DNA of 64,000 bases. Origin: JACRBR01 sp964371355. Its GTDB lineage: Bacteria; Chloroflexota; Dehalococcoidia; DSTF01; JACRBR01. Position 1 is the stretch's first letter. Each line of letters opens with the position of its first letter. The translations under genes were made by a program, and so were the position numbers. Location: NCBI GenBank assembly GCA_964371355.1, contig CAYJMG010000008.1:61968-125967 (forward strand). Direction: 5' to 3'. The notes beneath the pieces were generated by a model. It saw only the letters and a list, made by a program, of their open reading frames with translations, made no database searches and was not told where the DNA came from. Of this stretch, positions 7,194 to 15,695 are shown one piece after another.

Positions 7194-7264
7194 AGTCGTC
7201 AGTCGTCAGTTCTCAGTTCTCCGCGACTTGCTTCCGATTCCTAACGCCTGAGGACCAACGACCA
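7194..7264. repeat. Short dispersed repeats between ftsA and ftsQ
   Basis: CAGTCGTCAGTCGTCAGTTC (7194-7213) resembles the run at 1629-1662, and CTAACGCCTGAGGACCAACG (7241-7260) resembles the repeats at about 4128-4160. Both families sit in small intergenic gaps, here inside the dcw operon. Nothing suggests coding. Confidence 0.5.
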
Positions 7265-7269
7265 TCCCC

Positions 7270-8124
7270 TCAGTTGAAGCTGAGCCTGTCTCCGAATCTC
7301 AGGTCGACGATGTGCAGCGCCAGGTCCTGTTCCACCGCCTGCTGCATCAGCACGTACAGCGCCGCGACTTTGTAGTCGTAGTCACGCATGTCCCCGAAGG
7401 TCACCCACAGCGCGCTGCCATCGACGTCCCGTGGCGCCAGGATCACCGTCAGCCCCGCGCTCTGCCGATACAGCAGGACCGCCACATGGCGCCCGAAGGC
7501 CGTGTCCGACTCTCGCAGCAGACGGTCGGCCAGCGCGATCGCGCCGGCGTCCAGCCGGTCGCCCGCCTGGATCGCGCGCTGCGGTTGCACCTCCACGATT
7601 ACGGGCCAGCCGTCGGGTGGCGGCGGCCCGTCCAGCACGTGACCGTCGATGTCGACCGGCACGTTCACGCCGTCGATCTGCCACGATCCCCACGCGACCC
7701 GCTCCTCGACGGCGATCCGCACGGTGCTCCAGTCCAGCTTCGTGACCGTCGCGTCTCGTACCTTCGGCAGCGCCTCCACGCGCGCCTCCGCCGCCTCCAG
7801 GTCGAGCCCGAAGGTGCTGTCCCCCGTAATCCCCGCCGCCGCCCGCACGTCGTCGGCCGAAAGTACGGCCGTACCTACCACATCCACGTTCCGCACCGTC
7901 AGGTACGGCGAGTGGTACGCCCACCACGCTCCCGCACCCGCCATCGACACCACCGCCGCCAGCAGCACCAGCCGCGCCTGCATGGGCGTGATCCACGGCC
8001 GCTCGTGCTCCTCCCGCCGCATCACGCCGCGCGGTGACTCTTCCCTGGCGGCGACGACGCGCTTACGCCGCGCGGGCGGCCCGGCGCGATACGGCCACTT
8101 GCCGGGGGTCTTGGCGCTAGCCAC
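7270..8124 (-). CDS. ftsQ: Cell division protein FtsQ/DivIB
   Basis: Bitopic membrane protein of the divisome core, partner of FtsL and FtsB. A basic cytoplasmic tail of about 50 residues precedes one membrane segment (ARLVLLAAVVSMAGAGAWWA), then a POTRA domain (YLTVRNVDVVGTAVLSADDV) and the FtsQ beta domain. A GTG at 8124 is chosen because it overlaps the ddl stop (GTGGCTAG) with GAGAGGGGG just upstream. An earlier in-frame start at 8169 would overlap ddl by over 50 bp. The predicted product is about 284 residues, normal for the family. Confidence 0.9.
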   Translation of the reverse strand: MASAKTPGKWPYRAGPPARRKRVVAAREESPRGVMRREEHERPWITPMQARLVLLAAVVSMAGAGAWWAYHSPYLTVRNVDVVGTAVLSADDVRAAAGITGDSTFGLDLEAAEARVEALPKVRDATVTKLDWSTVRIAVEERVAWGSWQIDGVNVPVDIDGHVLDGPPPPDGWPVIVEVQPQRAIQAGDRLDAGAIALADRLLRESDTAFGRHVAVLLYRQSAGLTVILAPRDVDGSALWVTFGDMRDYDYKVAALYVLMQQAVEQDLALHIVDLRFGDRLSFN

Positions 8125-9214
8125 GCGACGCCCCCTCTCGCACGTGCGACGGGTCCTTCCGCTGGCCACGTTCGAATCGCGCCAGCCCCAGGTCCACGAT
8201 GCGGGTGATGAGTTCGCCGTAGGAGACGCCGGCCACGTCCCACAGCCGCGGGAACATGCTCACCGGCCGGAAGCCCGGCAGCGTGTTGATCTCATTGACT
8301 ACGGGTTCGCCGTCATCGGGCAGGAACATGTCGACGCGGGCGAACCCCTCGCCGTCGATCGCCTTGAACGCCGCGATCGCTCGTTCGCGCGCGCGCGCCG
8401 CCGACTGCTCTGGCAGGTCCGCTGGCGCCATGACCTGCGCGCTGTCGTCCAGGTACTTCGCGCGATAGTCGTAGAAGTCGCCGGACGCCACCACTTCGCC
8501 CACCGGCGACGCCTCGACGTCCTCGTTCCCCAGCACGCCGCAGTCGATCTCGCGCCCGGCGATCGTCTCCTCGACGACGGCCTTGCGGTCCATGTCGAAG
8601 GCCACGCCGAGCGCCTCGCCCAGATCCTCTCGCGAACGCACCTTGCTGACGCCGACGCTGCTCCCGCCGTTCGCCGGCTTCACGAACGCCGGGTACCCCA
8701 TGCGCTCGATCGCCCCCGCGACGGCGTCGCGGTCCTGCGCCCATTCGTGCTCGAACACCACCATGTGCTTTGCGACTCGCAGGCCGGCGTCGGCGAAGAG
8801 GCGTTTCTGGATGGCCTTGTCCATGCCGATCGCGCTCGCCTCGACGCCGCAGCCCGCGTAGGGGATCCCGAACATCTCGAGCATTCCCTGGAGCGTGCCG
8901 TCCTCGCCGTTTATGCCGTGGACCAGCGGGAAGACCACATCCACCGCCTGCAGCTCGTCCAGCACCTCCGGCCGGTTGAGCAACGGTGGCGCGTCGCCTT
9001 CCATCCGTTTCTCGAACAGCGGCTCGTCGCGCTCGAGCTGGCGTGCCGTCTCGGCCGGCGTCAGCCAGCGGCCCGCGCCGGTCACGCCGAACGGCACCGG
9101 CTCGAAGCGCGCGCGGTCGGCCTCGCGCAGCACGTCCATAGCCGAGACGACGGAGACTTCGTGCTCCACCGAGCGTCCTCCGAACACCACGCCGAGCCGC
9201 AGTCGCTTGCTCAC
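8117..9214 (-). CDS. ddl: D-alanine--D-alanine ligase
   Basis: ATP-grasp enzyme joining two D-alanines for the wall precursor. 365 residues. VVFGGRSVEHEVSV near the start, PLVHGINGEDGTLQG near 98, FVKPANGGSSVGVSKV near 178 and VNEINTLPGF near 312 are the substrate, ATP and Mg2+ motifs. The start codon overlaps the murB stop (ATGA) and its end overlaps ftsQ, so it is tightly coupled in the operon. Confidence 0.97.
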   Translation of the reverse strand: MSKRLRLGVVFGGRSVEHEVSVVSAMDVLREADRARFEPVPFGVTGAGRWLTPAETARQLERDEPLFEKRMEGDAPPLLNRPEVLDELQAVDVVFPLVHGINGEDGTLQGMLEMFGIPYAGCGVEASAIGMDKAIQKRLFADAGLRVAKHMVVFEHEWAQDRDAVAGAIERMGYPAFVKPANGGSSVGVSKVRSREDLGEALGVAFDMDRKAVVEETIAGREIDCGVLGNEDVEASPVGEVVASGDFYDYRAKYLDDSAQVMAPADLPEQSAARARERAIAAFKAIDGEGFARVDMFLPDDGEPVVNEINTLPGFRPVSMFPRLWDVAGVSYGELITRIVDLGLARFERGQRKDPSHVREGASRG

Positions 9215-10179
9215 TCGAATCCCTCGCCGACGAGTTCGACCTCGTTCTCCAGCTCAATGCCAAACCGCTCCCGCACGCGCCGCTGCGCCTCGCGCATGAG
9301 TGCGGCCACATCGGCGGCCCGCGCGTCGCCCAGGTTTTCGATGAAGTTGCAGTGCTTCTCGCTGATCCGCGCGTCGCCAATGCGGTGGCCGCGCAGGCCG
9401 GCCGCGTCGATGAGCCGCCAGGCGTGTTCGCCCTGCGGGTTCTTGAAGGTGCTGCCGCTGTTGCGCCCGCGTGGCTGCGCCGCCAGACGCATGCGGTCGT
9501 ACTCACCCACTTTCGCGACGAGCGCAGTGGCGTCGCCGCGGGTAAGCGCCAGCTCCACGGACAGCACGACGCAGCCCGCGCACTGGCCGCGGGTGACGAT
9601 GCTGTTGCGGTACGAGAACTCCAGTTCGGCGTTGGCCAGCGTCTTTGTGGCGTTGCCGCCGTTCAGCAACGTCGCTGACACCAGCACGTCGGCCAGACAG
9701 CCGTCGTAGGCGCCGGCGTTGTAGACCACGGCGCCGCCTAGCGTCCCCGGGATGCCGGCCGCCCACTCGATGCCGGCCCAGCCCTCGCGGGCCATCTGCC
9801 GCGCCAGCGCCGCAAACGAGACGCCCGACTCCGCGACGACGCGCGCGCCGCCGCCGCTGCCCTCGTCCGGCGTCACGGTCACGGCCTTCGCCTGGTTGTC
9901 GATGACGACGCCGCGGACGCCGTTGTCGCCGACGAGCACGTTGCTGCCGGCGCCCAGGATGAAGATCGGCGCCGCGAACTCCCGCGCGATGAGCACGGCG
10001 CGCGCCAGCTCCTGCGCGTTACGCACGGTCACGAATGCGTCGGCCGGTCCGCCGATGCCGAACGTCGTGTGCCGTGACAACGGCTCGTCCGTCTTGGCCG
10101 GCGCAATGGCTTGCAGCTCGTCGATCAAGCGCTCGTCCATGACTTCAGTCGTTGCGGCCTCCTGCCACACGTGCTTCAT
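9211..10179 (-). CDS. murB: UDP-N-acetylenolpyruvoylglucosamine reductase MurB
   Basis: FAD enzyme that reduces UDP-GlcNAc-enolpyruvate to UDP-MurNAc. 322 residues: RHTTFGIGGPADAFV and GAGSNVLVGDNGVRG are FAD-binding, GIPGTLGGAVVYNAGAYDG and FSYRNSIV are conserved, and NSGSTFKNP holds the proton-donor serine. Start overlaps the murC stop (ATGA), end overlaps ddl. MurB immediately before Ddl is a common dcw arrangement. Confidence 0.97.
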   Translation of the reverse strand: MKHVWQEAATTEVMDERLIDELQAIAPAKTDEPLSRHTTFGIGGPADAFVTVRNAQELARAVLIAREFAAPIFILGAGSNVLVGDNGVRGVVIDNQAKAVTVTPDEGSGGGARVVAESGVSFAALARQMAREGWAGIEWAAGIPGTLGGAVVYNAGAYDGCLADVLVSATLLNGGNATKTLANAELEFSYRNSIVTRGQCAGCVVLSVELALTRGDATALVAKVGEYDRMRLAAQPRGRNSGSTFKNPQGEHAWRLIDAAGLRGHRIGDARISEKHCNFIENLGDARAADVAALMREAQRRVRERFGIELENEVELVGEGFE

Positions 10180-11612
10180 CCTCTCCGCAGCCGTTCCAGC
10201 ACCATCGGCCCCACGCTGTCCACGTCGCCCGCGCCTACCGTGAAGAACACGTCTCCTTCGCGCAGCTCACGCGCGACCGCGTCCGCAGCCTCCGCGAACG
10301 AATCGACGTAGGTGGCCGGCGAGCCGGCTGCCGTGAGGGCCTTCGCGAGATCGTGCCCCGAGAGCCCCGCTTCGGCAGCTTCTCGAGCCGCGTAGGTGTG
10401 CGTGATGAAGATCGCGTCGACGCCCGCGAAGCAGGACCTCCAGTCGTCCAGCAGGTAGGCCGTGCGCGTGAACGTGTGCGGCTGGAACAGCACGACCAGC
10501 CGGCGGCCGGGGAACCGCTGCTTCGCGGCCGCGACCGTACCCTCGCGCACCTCCGTTGGGTGGTGGGCGTAGTCGTCCATCACCGTCACGCCTCGCGCTT
10601 CGCCGACGTACTCGAACCGCCGTTGCGCGCCGCGGTAGGTCGCGAGCGCCGCGCGCATGACGTCGGCCTCGATGCCGATCGTCGCGCCCGCGGCGATCCC
10701 GGCCAGCGCGTTGCTCACGTTGTGTTTGCCCGGCAGCGTGATAGTGAAGGTCCCCAGCTCGTCCCCCATGTGCGACACCGAGAACGTCTGCCCGCCCTCC
10801 ACCGGCGCCACCCCGGTCGCCTTCCAGACGGCCTCACGCTCGAGAGCGTACGTCGAGACGTGGCGGGCCTTGATGCCCGCTGCTGCGAGCGTCTCGCGCG
10901 CCCGCGGACTGTCCGCGCAGGCGATCACATAGCCGTCGGCGGGGGTGGCGGCCATGAACTGCCCGAAGGCTGCCTGCAGCTCCTCCACCGTGCCGTAGAT
11001 GTCGAGGTGGTCTGGTTCGATGTTCGTCACTATGGCCACGTCCGGCGTGTAGCTGAGGAAGGCGCGGTCATACTCGTCGGCCTCGACCACGATGTAGCGG
11101 CCATTTCCGGGCGCCGCGTTCGTCCCCAGGCTGCGTACCTCGCCGCCGATCAGGTACGTCGGGTCGAGCTTCGCCTCAACGAGCATGTGCGCGATCAGGC
11201 CGCTGGTTGTCGTCTTTCCGTGCGTGCCGGCGACGGCGATGCTGTAGCGGCCCTGCATGAGGCGCGCGACCATCTCCGCGCGCTTGATGGCGGGAATGCC
11301 GCGCCGCGCGGCTTCGGCGATCTCGGGGTTGTCACCGTGGGCGGCCGAGGTGTACACGACGAGCTGGGCGTCGTCGACGTGCTCGGCCGCGTGGCCGATC
11401 CGGACATCGATGCCCATCGCTGAGAGCTTCTCCGTCACGGGGCTGGCCTTCTGGTCCGAGCCCGTGACGGCATGGCCCCACGCGTGCAGGATCTGCGCGA
11501 TGGCGGACATGTGCGCGCCGCCGGCGCCGACCAGGTGCACCCGCTGCGGGATCATGGCCCTGGCGGTGGTCTTTGTGTCAGCCCTGGCGTCAGCCGCAGC
11601 GTCAGCCGTCAT
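10176..11612 (-). CDS. murC: UDP-N-acetylmuramate--L-alanine ligase MurC
   Basis: Adds L-alanine to UDP-MurNAc, using ATP. About 478 residues from the ATG at 11612, which overlaps the murG stop (ATGA); the open frame further upstream is antisense-type low-complexity and is rejected. VHLVGAGGAHMSAIAQ, the ATP loop AVAGTHGKTTTSG, EADEYDRAF, NIEPDHLDIYG and VMDDYAHHPTE are Mur-ligase motifs. The first 20 residues are alanine-rich and atypical, so translation could instead begin at MIPQRVHLVG. Confidence 0.97.
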   Translation of the reverse strand: MTADAAADARADTKTTARAMIPQRVHLVGAGGAHMSAIAQILHAWGHAVTGSDQKASPVTEKLSAMGIDVRIGHAAEHVDDAQLVVYTSAAHGDNPEIAEAARRGIPAIKRAEMVARLMQGRYSIAVAGTHGKTTTSGLIAHMLVEAKLDPTYLIGGEVRSLGTNAAPGNGRYIVVEADEYDRAFLSYTPDVAIVTNIEPDHLDIYGTVEELQAAFGQFMAATPADGYVIACADSPRARETLAAAGIKARHVSTYALEREAVWKATGVAPVEGGQTFSVSHMGDELGTFTITLPGKHNVSNALAGIAAGATIGIEADVMRAALATYRGAQRRFEYVGEARGVTVMDDYAHHPTEVREGTVAAAKQRFPGRRLVVLFQPHTFTRTAYLLDDWRSCFAGVDAIFITHTYAAREAAEAGLSGHDLAKALTAAGSPATYVDSFAEAADAVARELREGDVFFTVGAGDVDSVGPMVLERLRRG

Positions 11613-12718
11613 GCCGCCACCTCCATCAGCGTCCGTGCCAGGTCGCGGGCCGCATCGGGCCGCGCCAGCCGCCGCGCCGCCGCGCGCATCGCCGCGAGCC
11701 GCGCCGCCGTACGCGCGTCGTCGGCGAGGAGGTCGAGCACGACATCGGCGAGGCGGCCCAGCTCGGCGTTGCGCAGCATCACCGCCGCGCCCTCGGCTTG
11801 CAGGTACTCCGCGTTCGGCGCCTGCGACCAACCCTCGTACTCACCCGGGACCAGCACCGCGGGCAGACCGGCAGCCGGCAGCTCGCCCAGCGTCGAGGCG
11901 CCCGCGCGCATCACCGCCAGGTCGGCGGCGGCCATCGCCGCGGGCATGTCGTCCATGTATCCGTGCACGACGTAGCGCTCGCGCGTCGCGTCGGTCAGCA
12001 GTGTGCGGGCCTCGCGGGCTTGCGCCTCGTCGGCGGGCCCGGTGACGTGTACGACGGTGCAGCGCTCGAGCAGCCGCGGCAACGCTTCGATTACGGCGCC
12101 GTTGATCGCGCGGGCGCCCAGGCTGGCGCCGGTCACCAGCAGGATCTTCGCGTCCGGCGGCAGTCCCATGCGCGTCCGCGCCTGCTCGCGCGTCAGCGAC
12201 CAAAATGCTTCGCGCACGGGGTACCCCACCACGCTCGTCTTCTTTGCGGGCAGGTGGGCCAACGCGCGCTCCGATGTCGTTGTCATGCGCGTCGCGAGCC
12301 GCGAGAGCAGGCGGACGGCCCAGCCCGGCGTGACATCGGGGAGGAAGACGACGAGCGGCTTCCGCAGCAGTCGCGCCGCCACGCCCACGGGCACGCTGGC
12401 GTAGCCGCCCGTCGCGAACACCGCGTCCGGCCGCGCGCGCAGCAAGATCCACGCAGACTGCGCGACGCCGATCGCCAGTCGCACGAGGTTCGTGACGAAG
12501 CTCACGGGCGAGGACACGCGCAGGGGACCGGCCGACACGGCGCGGAAGGCGATACCCTCGCGGGGCACGATCGCCTCGTCGACGCGACCGCGCACGCCGA
12601 TGTAGAGCAGCTCCAGGGGCTCGCCCTTGGCCTTCGTCTCGGCCTCCAGTGCGCGGGCCACGGCAAGGCCGGGATACACGTGCCCGCCCGTGCCGCCTCC
12701 CGCAAGTACCACTCTCAC
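11609..12718 (-). CDS. murG: Lipid II synthase MurG
   Basis: Membrane-associated GT28 glycosyltransferase that adds GlcNAc to lipid I. 369 residues: GGGTGGHVYPGLAVA at the start, FATGGYASVPVGVAA near 105 and GASLGARAINGAV near 201 are family motifs. The usual GAxT/E-rich sugar-nucleotide loop reads MRAGASTLGELPAAGLPAVL. GTG start at 12718, with CAGGAG five to six bases upstream. It sits 19 bp after ftsW. Confidence 0.96.
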   Translation of the reverse strand: MRVVLAGGGTGGHVYPGLAVARALEAETKAKGEPLELLYIGVRGRVDEAIVPREGIAFRAVSAGPLRVSSPVSFVTNLVRLAIGVAQSAWILLRARPDAVFATGGYASVPVGVAARLLRKPLVVFLPDVTPGWAVRLLSRLATRMTTTSERALAHLPAKKTSVVGYPVREAFWSLTREQARTRMGLPPDAKILLVTGASLGARAINGAVIEALPRLLERCTVVHVTGPADEAQAREARTLLTDATRERYVVHGYMDDMPAAMAAADLAVMRAGASTLGELPAAGLPAVLVPGEYEGWSQAPNAEYLQAEGAAVMLRNAELGRLADVVLDLLADDARTAARLAAMRAAARRLARPDAARDLARTLMEVAA

Positions 12719-12737
12719 CGTGCTCCTGTGCCGGCGC

Positions 12738-14000
12738 TCACGCGCCCGACTCGCTTGCCCGTCTTTGCTGCCGGCCCTTTGCCTTGGCCCATCCCTCGGG
12801 CGGCCGCCGCTTGGGTCCCCGTGCGATCGTCTCCGACCCGTCCAGCGGCTTCGGCTTCCCGCCGGCCGCTCGCCCGTCCACGCCGTATCGCGAGACCGAA
12901 AGCAGGATCCCCACGCCGGCCAACATCGCCAGCAGCGCCGAACCGCCGTAACTCACGAACGGGAGCGGGATGCCCGTCAGCGGCAGCGTCCGCGTGATCC
13001 CGCCGACGTTGATCAGCGCTTGGTAGCCGATCCACGACACGATCCCGATCGCGAGCAGCGACCCGAAGTCGTCGCGCGCGCGGAACACCACGCGGAAGCC
13101 GCGCGCCATGAGCACCGCAAACAGCACGATCACCGTGGCGCACCCGATGAACCCCATCTCCTCGCCGATAATCGCGAAGATGCCGTCCGTATGCGCTCCC
13201 GGCACGTAGAAGAACTTCTGGCGACTCGCGCCCAACCCCAACCCCTTCACGCCTCCGCTCCCCAGCGCGATGAGCAGCTGCAGCGTCTGGAAACCGCGGC
13301 CGCTCGGGTCATCCTCTGCGTGCGTGAAGGCGAAGATGCGGTCGGCGCGGTAGTCGCCGCTGAGCACCAGCATCGTCGCCACGACGCTGGAGATGCCGCC
13401 GAACGCCGCCAAGTGGCGCAGCGACGCTCCCGCCACGAACACCATCGTCATGGTTGTCAGGACGATGACCACGGTCGTGCCGAAGTCCGGCTGCATCATG
13501 ATCAGCCCCGCGACGAACCCCACCAGGAGCACGCACGGGAAGAACCCCAACCACAGCGCCTTGATATTGTCGCCGCGGCCCGCCAGCCACGCCGCCATGT
13601 AAATGATCAGCGCCAGCTTGGCGAACTCGCTCGGCTGCAGCGGCGGGATCGGCCCGCCCAGGTAGATCCACCGTGCCGCACCATTCCGCTCGACGCCGAT
13701 CCCCGGCATGAGCACCGCGAACAGCCCGACGATCGCCGCCAGCATCAGCAGCGGGCTGACGAGCCGCAGCCGGCGGTAGTCGCCTTTCATCAACAGCCAC
13801 ATCGCCGTCGCGCCCGCCACCGCGAACATCACCTGTCGCACGACGAAGTAGTTGGCATCGCCGAACTCGAGCAGGCCCAGCGCGAAGCTGCTGCTGTACA
13901 CGGCCAGCAGGCCCATGATTACGAGCACGCCGACGGCCGCCACGATGAGGTAGTCGGGGTTGGACGTGCGCAGGCGAGCCGGGTGCGCGGTCACTGCCAT
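12738..14000 (-). CDS. ftsW: Septal peptidoglycan polymerase FtsW
   Basis: SEDS-family glycosyltransferase that polymerises lipid II with FtsI at the septum. 420 residues with about ten membrane segments. LQPSEFAKLALI, GIVSWIGYQALINVGG and LPLTGIPLPFVSYGGSALLA are SEDS signatures, and the extracellular HAEDDPSGRGFQ loop includes the conserved catalytic-region aspartates. The C-terminal 50 residues are basic and cytoplasmic. The ATG at 14000 overlaps the murD stop by one base (TGATG). Confidence 0.97.
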   Translation of the reverse strand: MAVTAHPARLRTSNPDYLIVAAVGVLVIMGLLAVYSSSFALGLLEFGDANYFVVRQVMFAVAGATAMWLLMKGDYRRLRLVSPLLMLAAIVGLFAVLMPGIGVERNGAARWIYLGGPIPPLQPSEFAKLALIIYMAAWLAGRGDNIKALWLGFFPCVLLVGFVAGLIMMQPDFGTTVVIVLTTMTMVFVAGASLRHLAAFGGISSVVATMLVLSGDYRADRIFAFTHAEDDPSGRGFQTLQLLIALGSGGVKGLGLGASRQKFFYVPGAHTDGIFAIIGEEMGFIGCATVIVLFAVLMARGFRVVFRARDDFGSLLAIGIVSWIGYQALINVGGITRTLPLTGIPLPFVSYGGSALLAMLAGVGILLSVSRYGVDGRAAGGKPKPLDGSETIARGPKRRPPEGWAKAKGRQQRRASESGA

Positions 14001-15481
14001 CAGCGCCCCTCCCCGCCGGACGAACGCCTCGGCGCGTCCGCACCGGACGATCGGCTCGGCGCGTCCGCACCGGACGATCGGCTCGGCGCGTCCGCCATTG
14101 CACGCACCATCCGCCGGAACTCCTCTCCCCGCTGCTCGAAGTTCGCGTACGCGTCGAAGCTGGTGCAGGCGGGCGAGAGCAGCACAACGTTGCCTTCGCT
14201 CGCCATGTCGCGCGCGATGCGCACGGCCTCCGTCATCGTCGCCACGCGCGCCGTCTGGGGCCGGTCTTCGTACGAGACCTCCGCCGCGTTCGCTTCCACC
14301 GCCGCTTCGAAGAGGGCGCCGTCAGCGCCGAAGAAGACGATGCCGTCGCAGCGGCGCAGCGCCTCGCGCGCCAGCTCGTCCTTCGGGAGGTCCTTGTCCT
14401 TGCCGCCCAACAGCAGTACGAGCCGGTCCTCGAACGACCGGATCCCCGCCAACGTGCGCTCCGGCGTGGTGGCGATGCTGTCGTTCACCCAGCGCACGCC
14501 GTCGATTTCGGCGACATCCTCGAGGCGATGGGGCACGGGGCGGAAGTCGCGGATCGCTCGCGCGATGTGCTCGATCGAGACGCCGGCGGCGGCGGCGACC
14601 GCTGTCGCTGCCAGTACGTTCGCCACGTTGTGCTCGCCCCGTAGCACGATCTCGTCGACTGGCAACACCATCTCCTCGATAGCGCCGCGTCGCAGGAACA
14701 CCGCACGATCCCGCACGGAGGCGCCGCGCTCGGGGGCGCCCGGTCCCATCGTGAAGGACCAGGGTTGCGCAGGCGTCAGCGCCGCCGTCGCCGCGCTCAG
14801 CTCATCGTCCGCGTTGACGACGACGATGTCGTCGGCCGTCTGGTAGCGGACGATGTTCCGCTTCAGCGCGACGTAGTCGTCCCAGGAGAACTGGTCGAGG
14901 TGGTTGGGCGTGATGTTCAGCACTGCCGCGATGTGCGGGCTGCGGTCGGTGAGCTGGAGCTGCGTGTGGCTCATCTCCAGCACGGTCCAGGTCTGGTCGT
15001 CGAGGCCGTCGAGCAGGCCCAACAGGCCGGCGCCGATATTGCCGCCGACCCGGTACGGCCGCCCGCCGGCAGCCAGCATCGCCGCCACCAGGCTCGTGGT
15101 CGTCGTCTTCCCGCTGCTCCCCGTGATGCCGATCGTCGGCCCGGGGCAGTGCTGCATGAAGTAGCGCGTCATCGAGCTGAGCGGCACCCCGCGCTCCCGA
15201 GCCTCGGCGAAGACGGGCAGGGTCAGGGGTACCGACTGGGAGACGAAGACCAGGTCGCTGTCGGCGACGTCCTCGATGCGCTGGGGCCGCTGAAGTGCGT
15301 ATGTAATAGGAAGGCCCTCGAGTTCCTCGAGGCGAGGGCCGAGCGCCGAGGCCGGCTTCGTGTCGAGGACGGTCACGCTCGCGCCGTGCTGGGCGGCGTA
15401 ACGCGCGGCGTCGACGCCCTCAATACCGAGACCGATAACGGTCACCCGTTTCCCCACCAGGTCGTCTCGCTCACCTGTCAT
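14000..15481 (-). CDS. murD: UDP-N-acetylmuramoylalanine--D-glutamate ligase MurD
   Basis: Adds D-glutamate to UDP-MurNAc-L-Ala. 493 residues: RVTVIGLGIEGVDAARYA, the ATP loop GITGSSGKTTTTSL, NITPNHLDQF and WVNDSIATTPE (NDS-x-AT) are typical. The last 30 residues are three copies of a nine-residue unit, ADAPSRSSG, absent from normal MurD and encoded by a 27-bp tandem repeat. The ATG at 15481 overlaps the -10 element of a strong predicted promoter; if that promoter is used, translation of its transcript would have to begin further in, for example at the GTG near 15457 (VGKRVTVIG). Confidence 0.95.
   Translation of the reverse strand: MTGERDDLVGKRVTVIGLGIEGVDAARYAAQHGASVTVLDTKPASALGPRLEELEGLPITYALQRPQRIEDVADSDLVFVSQSVPLTLPVFAEARERGVPLSSMTRYFMQHCPGPTIGITGSSGKTTTTSLVAAMLAAGGRPYRVGGNIGAGLLGLLDGLDDQTWTVLEMSHTQLQLTDRSPHIAAVLNITPNHLDQFSWDDYVALKRNIVRYQTADDIVVVNADDELSAATAALTPAQPWSFTMGPGAPERGASVRDRAVFLRRGAIEEMVLPVDEIVLRGEHNVANVLAATAVAAAAGVSIEHIARAIRDFRPVPHRLEDVAEIDGVRWVNDSIATTPERTLAGIRSFEDRLVLLLGGKDKDLPKDELAREALRRCDGIVFFGADGALFEAAVEANAAEVSYEDRPQTARVATMTEAVRIARDMASEGNVVLLSPACTSFDAYANFEQRGEEFRRMVRAMADAPSRSSGADAPSRSSGADAPRRSSGGEGR
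14016..14096. repeat. 27-bp tandem repeat, three units, at the 3' end of murD
   Basis: Units start at 14016, 14043 and 14070 (CCGGACGATCGGCTCGGCGC plus GTCCGCA). Units two and three differ by one base; unit one differs at two or three. The length is a multiple of three, so each unit adds nine residues to MurD without shifting frame. Copy number may vary between strains. Confidence 0.9.
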
Positions 15482-15505
15482 ATCACGTTATCAATTACCT
15501 GTCAA
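15477..15505 (-). promoter_or_regulatory. Internal dcw promoter at the murD start
   Basis: Minus strand: TTGACA (15505-15500), 17-bp spacer, TATGAC (15482-15477) preceded by TG one base away (extended -10). It lies in the 214-bp murD-mraY gap, the largest within the operon, and would drive murD through ftsZ independently of mraZ. It overlaps the annotated murD ATG. The remainder of the gap (15506-15695) shows nothing else clear. Confidence 0.5.
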
Positions 15506-15695
15506 GCCGCCAGATTCGCTTCCGTGAGCGCGGGCTTGTCAGTTCCGGGCTGGCTCTCCGATCCGCGACGATCCCAAGCATGACATAACTCTACTCTGCC
15601 GTGCGTTACCTGAAACATACATTCTGAAAATCGCGGCTCCCACGCCCCGGCCCTCGATTCCTGCAGTTCTGCCGACCAAACTCCCATCGCCGCCC

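Noticed and set aside
7649..9709. 686-codon open frame on the plus strand
   Set aside because: Antisense shadow of ftsQ, ddl and murB with no recognisable domain and biased composition.
11613..11831. N-terminal extension of murC
   Set aside because: Lies entirely inside murG in another frame and reads as Arg/Gly-rich low complexity; the ATG overlapping the murG stop is the natural start.
12627..14846. 739-codon open frame on the plus strand
   Set aside because: Antisense to murG, ftsW and murD; low-complexity Arg/Ala/His-rich product. Long antisense frames are common in this high-GC DNA, and the minus-strand genes carry full family motifs.
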